Origin: Sporosarcina sp. P2
Lineage (GTDB): Bacteria; Bacillota; Bacilli; Bacillales_A; Planococcaceae
Direction: 5' to 3'
Length of the DNA: 64,000 bases
NCBI RefSeq assembly: GCF_002743255.1
Contig: NZ_PDYY01000004.1
Location: 124,001-188,000 of the forward strand
Within the stretch, counting starts at the first letter, position 1; each line of letters begins with the position of its first letter. The notes below the pieces were generated by a model. That model made no database searches and was not told the origin of the DNA. It was given only the letters and a program-made list of their open reading frames with translations. Shown here piece after piece: positions 60,050 to 64,000 of this stretch. The translations under genes and the position numbers were made by a program.

Positions 60050-60442
60050 ATGGCACTCAGTAGAAAAGATTATTTACAGAAAATCATTGGATTACACGAA
60101 CGCTTAATCATAGCGTCGGAAGAGTACGAAGGCATTTCCGAAGAATTCATTTCAAAACAAAAGCTGGATATAGCAGCGATGAAAGAACAATGGTTAGTGA
60201 AAGTAGAAGAGTTCAAGCAGATCCTCGCTGACATGAATGCATTGGAAGTTCCGAATGCCTTTGAAACGGAGGGCAATGAACTGAAAGAAGCCTATACCGT
60301 ATTCGTCCATTGTGTAGAAGAGAAGACGGAGAAGTTTAGCGTGGAAGCGATGGAGAGCGGGGAGTTGGATGTCCTTCAGTCGAAGGAACAGCATGCCGCG
60401 GAAGATATGGAAGATTTGATTGAAAGTATGTTCCAGAAATAA
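60050..60442 (+). CDS. Hypothetical helical protein (130 aa)
   Basis: A 130-residue acidic protein predicted almost entirely helical, with coiled-coil-like stretches such as EFISKQKLDIAAMKEQW and KVEEFKQILADMNAL. It has one cysteine (VHCVEEK) and no signal or membrane segment. TAGGAG precedes the ATG. A T-tailed hairpin at 60474-60501 ends the transcript. I do not recognise a family; a scaffold or small stress protein is conceivable but unsupported. Confidence 0.65.
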   Translation: MALSRKDYLQKIIGLHERLIIASEEYEGISEEFISKQKLDIAAMKEQWLVKVEEFKQILADMNALEVPNAFETEGNELKEAYTVFVHCVEEKTEKFSVEAMESGELDVLQSKEQHAAEDMEDLIESMFQK

Positions 60443-60473
60443 GTTCTAAAAACATAAAGAAAGTTTCAAATGG

Positions 60474-60501
60474 CAGACAGGCTTTTAATAAAGCTTGTCT
60501 G
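60474..60501 (+). terminator. Terminator of the 60050 gene
   Basis: CAGACAGGCTTT and AAAGCTTGTCTG pair over 12 positions with one G-T, followed by TTGTTTTAT. Confidence 0.75.
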
Positions 60502-60792
60502 TTGTTTTATTGATGAAAAAATGAAATGCGGCAAGTGCCTTGCTTTCACTTGAGATGGTTTCAAAGGATAGGAGTTTTGATTGTCTTTTCATGTAGGTAC
60601 GACGAGGAGATAGAAATAGTCTACTCAGTCGAGTGTTTTGCTCCATTCCAATCGAGTGTTTTGTTACCAGCAATAACCTAAGCACTTAAACAAACTACAA
60701 AAAAAGATATAGTGCGTGTGGAAAAAATATTTCCACACCTTGTATTCTTTTCTCTTTCTGACTCTATATAGTGTGCAAAGGAGGCGTTACCT

Positions 60793-60864
60793 ATGACACG
60801 TAATAATCCGCTTAAATTCATGGTTCAAACGGAATTAGACGCAGCGGCATTAGTGAATCATTAA
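60793..60864 (+). CDS. Possible micro-gene (23 aa) with a strong ribosome binding site
   Basis: ATG 60793 follows AAAGGAGGCG at 7 bases, one of the best sites in the window. The frame closes after 23 codons (MTRNNPLKFMVQTELDAAAL, then VNH). Its stop overlaps the stop region of the convergent 60850 gene. A TATATAGT -10-like element lies at about 60764. It may be a real small peptide, a leader, or the head of a gene cut short. The 290 bases before it show nothing else I can name. Confidence 0.35.
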   Translation: MTRNNPLKFMVQTELDAAALVNH

Positions 60865-61257
60865 AACATCATCCGCAGTGGTGAGCAGTTGATCATTTTT
60901 CGAGTAATCAACACTTCTTCTAGATAGCTCAACCGTTTTGACTACGTATCGATCTTTTGCAAATACGAGTAAAAATAGATCATCTCTGTATTCAATTCCT
61001 TGCGTACTTCCTTTTAATTTACTATTCAGTGAGCCTTCGATTATTTCTTTCGAAGTATAGGGACCGTAAACCATCGCTTTATTCCACTCGAAATCAGTTA
61101 GAGACGTTAAGGAGATTTCGGTCACACCGCTCCTTGCTAATTCCTCAATTCTATTAGCAAGCAAAGGGTCTTCAGTTGCGCGATGAAGAAAAAACGTATT
61201 ACATACTAGTAGAAACAAAGTGGCAAAGACAACCCAAACCATTTTCTTCTTCCTCAT
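60850..61257 (-). CDS. Hypothetical membrane-anchored protein (135 aa)
   Basis: About 135 residues. A basic start (MRKKK) is followed by one hydrophobic helix (MVWVVFATLFLLVCNTFFL); the rest is a soluble outer domain of mixed alpha/beta text (TEISLTSLTDFEWNKAMVYG, RDDLFLLVFAKDRYVVKTVEL). ATG 61257 is preferred over GTG 61266 because AGGGG lies nearer its proper distance. It probably faces the cell surface, as a single-pass protein. I do not recognise the family. Confidence 0.65.
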   Translation of the reverse strand: MRKKKMVWVVFATLFLLVCNTFFLHRATEDPLLANRIEELARSGVTEISLTSLTDFEWNKAMVYGPYTSKEIIEGSLNSKLKGSTQGIEYRDDLFLLVFAKDRYVVKTVELSRRSVDYSKNDQLLTTADDVLMIH

Positions 61258-61415
61258 ATAAAGCACCCCTTCAGTAGGTGAGTAGTATAGATAACGTTGA
61301 AAATAGAAAAAAGTTGCACGATAAAGTATTCGAAAAAAGGGGGATGCTCCTCATTAGCAAATTTAGGTAGTGGATGTATAATGGATACAAGAAGTATAAT
61401 TTGGAGGCAATCAAT

Positions 61416-61895
61416 ATGAGTACAACCAAAATTATGAATGAAATGAAGAAATTAATAGAGGCAGATCCGTCACTTGCGATTAGTGAATGGCAAGGAACGT
61501 GCCATTATGTAGTAGGGGAAATGATGTCGCTCGAAACGAAAGATCTACAAGAGATTGATCTGAAAGGTATTGCGAAGCCAGGAGAAAAACAAGTTATGCC
61601 GATTGAATTATTAATCGCCGCGGCAACTACTAGTTTTGGTGTTACATTCCATTTGGAAGCGTATAATCAGGGAGTGACGGTTGACAGAGCAGAGATTGTT
61701 TTCACTGGCGTATGCGATAAAGCACCATTTCTTGGAATTCAAAGCGGCAATAGCGGTATTATGAAGCCGATGATCGTTTTATCTGCCGAGTCTACTACGA
61801 ATAAAGGTCAACTGGCAGAGATTGCGGCTATTGCGGTTGAACGTTCACCCATTCTTTCCAGTTTGAAGGAAGAAGTTATATTGCATATTAAGTGA
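61416..61895 (+). CDS. OsmC-fold protein lacking both peroxidatic cysteines
   Basis: About 159 residues with the OsmC/YhfA fold. The central helix region PIELLIAAATTSFGVTFHLEA corresponds to the usual segment with the peroxidatic cysteine, here without one. The second box, usually EKCP, reads ERSPI, with serine for cysteine. The only cysteines lie elsewhere (GTCHY, GVCDK). ATG 61416 is chosen because TTGGAGG precedes it; ATG 61374 lacks a site. It cannot act as a typical thiol peroxidase and may bind a ligand instead. It ends before a strong two-way terminator. Confidence 0.82.
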   Translation: MSTTKIMNEMKKLIEADPSLAISEWQGTCHYVVGEMMSLETKDLQEIDLKGIAKPGEKQVMPIELLIAAATTSFGVTFHLEAYNQGVTVDRAEIVFTGVCDKAPFLGIQSGNSGIMKPMIVLSAESTTNKGQLAEIAAIAVERSPILSSLKEEVILHIK

Positions 61896-61925
61896 TTTCA
61901 TAAAGCTATGAGATATGTATATACA

Positions 61926-61971
61926 AAATACGCCATCACCTTGTCAATTCAGATAAGGTGATGGCGTATTT
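61926..61971. terminator. Bidirectional terminator
   Basis: AAATACGCCATCACCTT and AAGGTGATGGCGTATTT form a perfect 17-bp stem with a 12-base loop. It separates the convergent OsmC-fold and GMC oxidoreductase genes. Confidence 0.9.
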
Positions 61972-61984
61972 ATATACTCGAAAC

Positions 61985-63739
61985 TCAAGCGTCCTTTTCA
62001 AGTGGTTTGGCTGCAACATTGCCGCCTTCTTTTAAGAACTTAATCATGCCTTCCGCTGCACGATAAGCGAATGCACCAATCGTAACAGTTGGATTGTAGT
62101 TACTGTTATGTGGGAATGAGGACCCGCCTACGACGAATAGGTTTTCCATATCCCACATTTGTGAGTAGGTGTTGACTGCGGAGTTTTCAGGAGAAGCTCC
62201 CATGATGGCACCACCGAAGAAGTGATCCGTATAGAATTTATGGTCAAATACCGTATCGTCTTTCACCACGTCGACGTTCATTTTGTCTGCACCCATTTCT
62301 TTCATGATCTCTTCACAGCGTGCGACGCCTGCTTTCGCACGTGCGATGTCTTGTTTTGCATATTCAACGGTGACACGAAGAAGTGGATTGCCGAGTGCAT
62401 CTTTATATGTTGGGTCCAGATCCATATACGTATTCTTGTTCGGCAAGAAGCCACTTTGTGGTGTGATGAATAGGTTACGATTATAATATTTTATAGAATT
62501 CTTTTTAAATTCTTTACCCCAACCAGGTGTATCATATGGAACTGCGTTATTGGCAATAGGACGTGAACCAAGTTGACTGTAGTGCACTTCATAGCCATGC
62601 AAGAAGTCTAGGTTCGTGTGATCTTCATTGTCCCCACTGAAATCATCGATCGTCGCACCCAACCCGCCAGCACCCATGAAATTATTGAACTTCTTGTCTT
62701 CGAAGAATCCGCGAGCGCCAATATACGTTGACAAGTTGTTGAAGTGGCCTGTGAAGTTCTTGCCGATGATACCTTGTCCTGTTTTCGGATCGTAGGGCTG
62801 TCCGATTTTAGAGTGTAACAACAACTTCGTATTCGTAAAGACGAAACCTGCAAGTACTACGATATCTGCTAGTTGTTCGAATTCTTCTCCAGTCGTGGTA
62901 TCGGTATAGATTAATCCGTTCGCTTTTTTTCCGTCGTGGCTTACTCGATTCACGAACGCGTCATTACGAATTTCCATCTTACCTGTTTTATGTGCCGTCT
63001 TGAGTACCGTACCGATCGGATCCGCTTTCGCTCCAAAGTCACAACCATACTCTTCACAAAATGCACAGTATACGCACCCGTTGATTGTTTCACCGTCCGG
63101 ATTGGTGTACGTTTTTGAAGCATTCGCAGACGGAATACGATAGGGATGATAACCAAGAGCTTTCGTTGCTTTCATGAACAGACGAATATTCGGCGTTTCT
63201 TTCATTGGCGGATTGGGGTACTTATCGGAACGTGGAGGACCAATTGGGTTTTCTTCGCCTGAGATGGCAGCTGTTTTTTCATACCGATCATAATATGGCT
63301 CGAGCTCATCATATGTAATCCCCCAATCCTGCATGGTCGATTCTTTAGGGATTTTATCTTTACCATAGCGCTCTACAGTCTTACTGTAAATTTCGAAATC
63401 ATATGGCAACCAGCGGAAAGCTATCCCGTTCCAATGTACACCTGCGCCTCCCGTATGGTTTCCAAGACGTGCGTTCATATTATTCCGAACCGGTATTGCT
63501 TCTTTGCTCATGGAGTTACGAGAAGTAATCGTGTCCTTATTCAATTCTTGCATGAGATCATACCGTTTAGAATAGCGCAGTTCGTCTTTCGTGCCAATAT
63601 AGTCTTCATGCTTTTTATTTTTACCTCGTTCCAATATGACCACATTATATCCAGCTTTCGTAAGTTCAGCCGCCGCGATTCCTCCGACCCAACCTGAACC
63701 TACGATGACTGCATCTACTTTTTCAAGTTTTTTAACCAT
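61985..63739 (-). CDS. GMC-family oxidoreductase (gluconate dehydrogenase large-subunit type)
   Basis: A 584-residue flavoprotein. The FAD-binding motif VDAVIVGSGWVGGIAAAELTKAG starts at residue 8. A cysteine-containing middle block reads GCVYCAFCEEYGCDFGAK. The C-terminal catalytic region has FFGGAIMGASPENSAVN and GGSSFPHNSNYNPTVTIGAFAYRAAE, with the GMC histidine and asparagine. No signal peptide is visible. The upstream gene looks like gluconate 2-dehydrogenase subunit 3, its usual partner. It would oxidise a sugar acid or polyol and pass electrons to the membrane, though the substrate is not certain. GAGGAGG precedes the ATG. Confidence 0.88.
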   Translation of the reverse strand: MVKKLEKVDAVIVGSGWVGGIAAAELTKAGYNVVILERGKNKKHEDYIGTKDELRYSKRYDLMQELNKDTITSRNSMSKEAIPVRNNMNARLGNHTGGAGVHWNGIAFRWLPYDFEIYSKTVERYGKDKIPKESTMQDWGITYDELEPYYDRYEKTAAISGEENPIGPPRSDKYPNPPMKETPNIRLFMKATKALGYHPYRIPSANASKTYTNPDGETINGCVYCAFCEEYGCDFGAKADPIGTVLKTAHKTGKMEIRNDAFVNRVSHDGKKANGLIYTDTTTGEEFEQLADIVVLAGFVFTNTKLLLHSKIGQPYDPKTGQGIIGKNFTGHFNNLSTYIGARGFFEDKKFNNFMGAGGLGATIDDFSGDNEDHTNLDFLHGYEVHYSQLGSRPIANNAVPYDTPGWGKEFKKNSIKYYNRNLFITPQSGFLPNKNTYMDLDPTYKDALGNPLLRVTVEYAKQDIARAKAGVARCEEIMKEMGADKMNVDVVKDDTVFDHKFYTDHFFGGAIMGASPENSAVNTYSQMWDMENLFVVGGSSFPHNSNYNPTVTIGAFAYRAAEGMIKFLKEGGNVAAKPLEKDA

Positions 63740-63766
63740 TGCATATCCTCCTCACGGTTTCTATTT

Positions 63767-64000
63767 TTAGTGACCTTGGTAATCTCTCAGGCTGACGGGA
63801 TCCAACTTTACAAATTCATCCGATTCAATATAGTTGGAGTAGGAAGCCACTGCGCCGGGAAACTCTTTCATTTTCCAGCCTTCCATATTGAAATTGCCGC
63901 CATACAATGGATCACAGTAAGCGCCTTCTAATGTCGCTTGTTTTAACAGAATGAAAAACTCAGAAGCTTTTACACCTCTCATCTTCACTTTATTTGCTTC
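63767..64000 (-). CDS. Gluconate 2-dehydrogenase subunit 3-like protein (partial, cut by window end)
   Basis: The frame enters from the right edge of the window and ends at 63767. The visible 77 residues include ASEFFILLKQATLEGAYCDPLYGGN and GWKMKEFPGAVASY, the typical C-terminal text of the gluconate 2-dehydrogenase subunit 3 family (LRxxTxEGfFsDPxYGGN...GWkxigyPGa). This small subunit is normally exported and needed for maturation of the GMC large subunit. The gene lies 27 bases upstream of the GMC gene on the same strand. Its N-terminus is outside the window. Confidence 0.85.
   Translation of the reverse strand, partial: EANKVKMRGVKASEFFILLKQATLEGAYCDPLYGGNFNMEGWKMKEFPGAVASYSNYIESDEFVKLDPVSLRDYQGH

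Noticed and set aside
1-64000. Prophage, integrative element or genomic island
   Set aside because: I saw no integrase, phage structural, relaxase or toxin-antitoxin genes and no att-like duplication at the lone tRNA-Asn.

Overview
The window reads as chromosome of a low-GC, spore-forming member of the Bacillota, most likely Sporosarcina or a close Planococcaceae relative. The grounds are strong AGGAGG-type ribosome binding sites, a CwlJ-type spore cortex hydrolase (56128-56568), a YlxY-like deacetylase-fold protein (14082-15053), S-layer-homology proteins, Bacillus-type Fur, CcpA-cre, LexA and ECF-sigma sites, and a thioredoxin-coupled ArsC. The genus is an inference. I see no prophage, no intact insertion sequence and no CRISPR array.

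Layout. 1-5.7 kb: the end of an acyltransferase-like gene, then an RpiR regulator, an M20 amidohydrolase, a GNAT acyltransferase, an enolase-superfamily racemase and a YkvI-like permease. The enzyme set matches the N-succinyl-amino-acid racemase route that turns D- into L-amino acids. 6.8-8 kb: a three-SLH surface protein behind an ECF-type promoter. 8.3-13.4 kb: a Fur-boxed ferric-siderophore ABC importer with a ferredoxin-NADP-reductase-like reductase. 13.9-18.2 kb: a lone tRNA-Asn, a YlxY-like protein, an erythromycin-esterase-family enzyme and a second SLH protein. 18.3-21 kb: an osmoprotectant ABC importer (ATPase, permease, binding protein) on the minus strand. 21.3-25 kb: small or unknown genes, an LD-carboxypeptidase and a YdjM-like membrane protein behind a possible LexA box. 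25.1-29.3 kb: a CitA/DcuS-type two-component system and its likely target, a DASS dicarboxylate transporter carrying a cre site. 29.4-32.7 kb: an MBL-fold hydrolase and an arsRBC operon. 32.9-33.9 kb: three small membrane genes on the minus strand.

34.2-42.7 kb is a fatty-acid (beta-oxidation type) cluster: TetR regulator, hydroxyacyl-CoA dehydrogenase-like SDR, thiolase, CoA transferase, two acyl-CoA synthetases and an acyl-CoA dehydrogenase. 42.8-47.8 kb holds a frameshifted zinc alcohol dehydrogenase, a nucleoside deaminase, a GloB/GloA-like pair, a CPBP protease-like protein and a membrane protein. 47.9-50.5 kb is a LytTR / DUF3021 / ABC-2 transporter operon. 50.9-53.3 kb has an EVE-like/HNH nuclease and a striking protein made of about 74 G-[F/Y]-[D/N]-x-x pentapeptides. 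53.4-56.6 kb has a DHH-CBS-CBS-nucleotidyltransferase fusion and CwlJ. 56.8-59.7 kb is an autoregulated-looking ECF sigma operon: deacetylase, sigma factor, and an anti-sigma-like protein with a degenerate signal-peptidase domain. 59.7-59.9 kb holds two tandem hairpins with compensatory base changes. 60-64 kb has small unknown genes, an OsmC-fold protein lacking both usual cysteines, and a GMC oxidoreductase with the start of a gluconate-2-dehydrogenase subunit-3-like gene.

Two families of intergenic palindromes (called PAL-1 and PAL-2 here) recur between about 5.7 and 34.2 kb and are not seen afterwards. One copy supplies the end of the arsC reading frame. The most rewarding items for a second look are the tandem covarying hairpins, the pentapeptide-repeat protein, the ECF operon with its shared promoter motif in front of the SLH gene 50 kb away, and the palindrome families.
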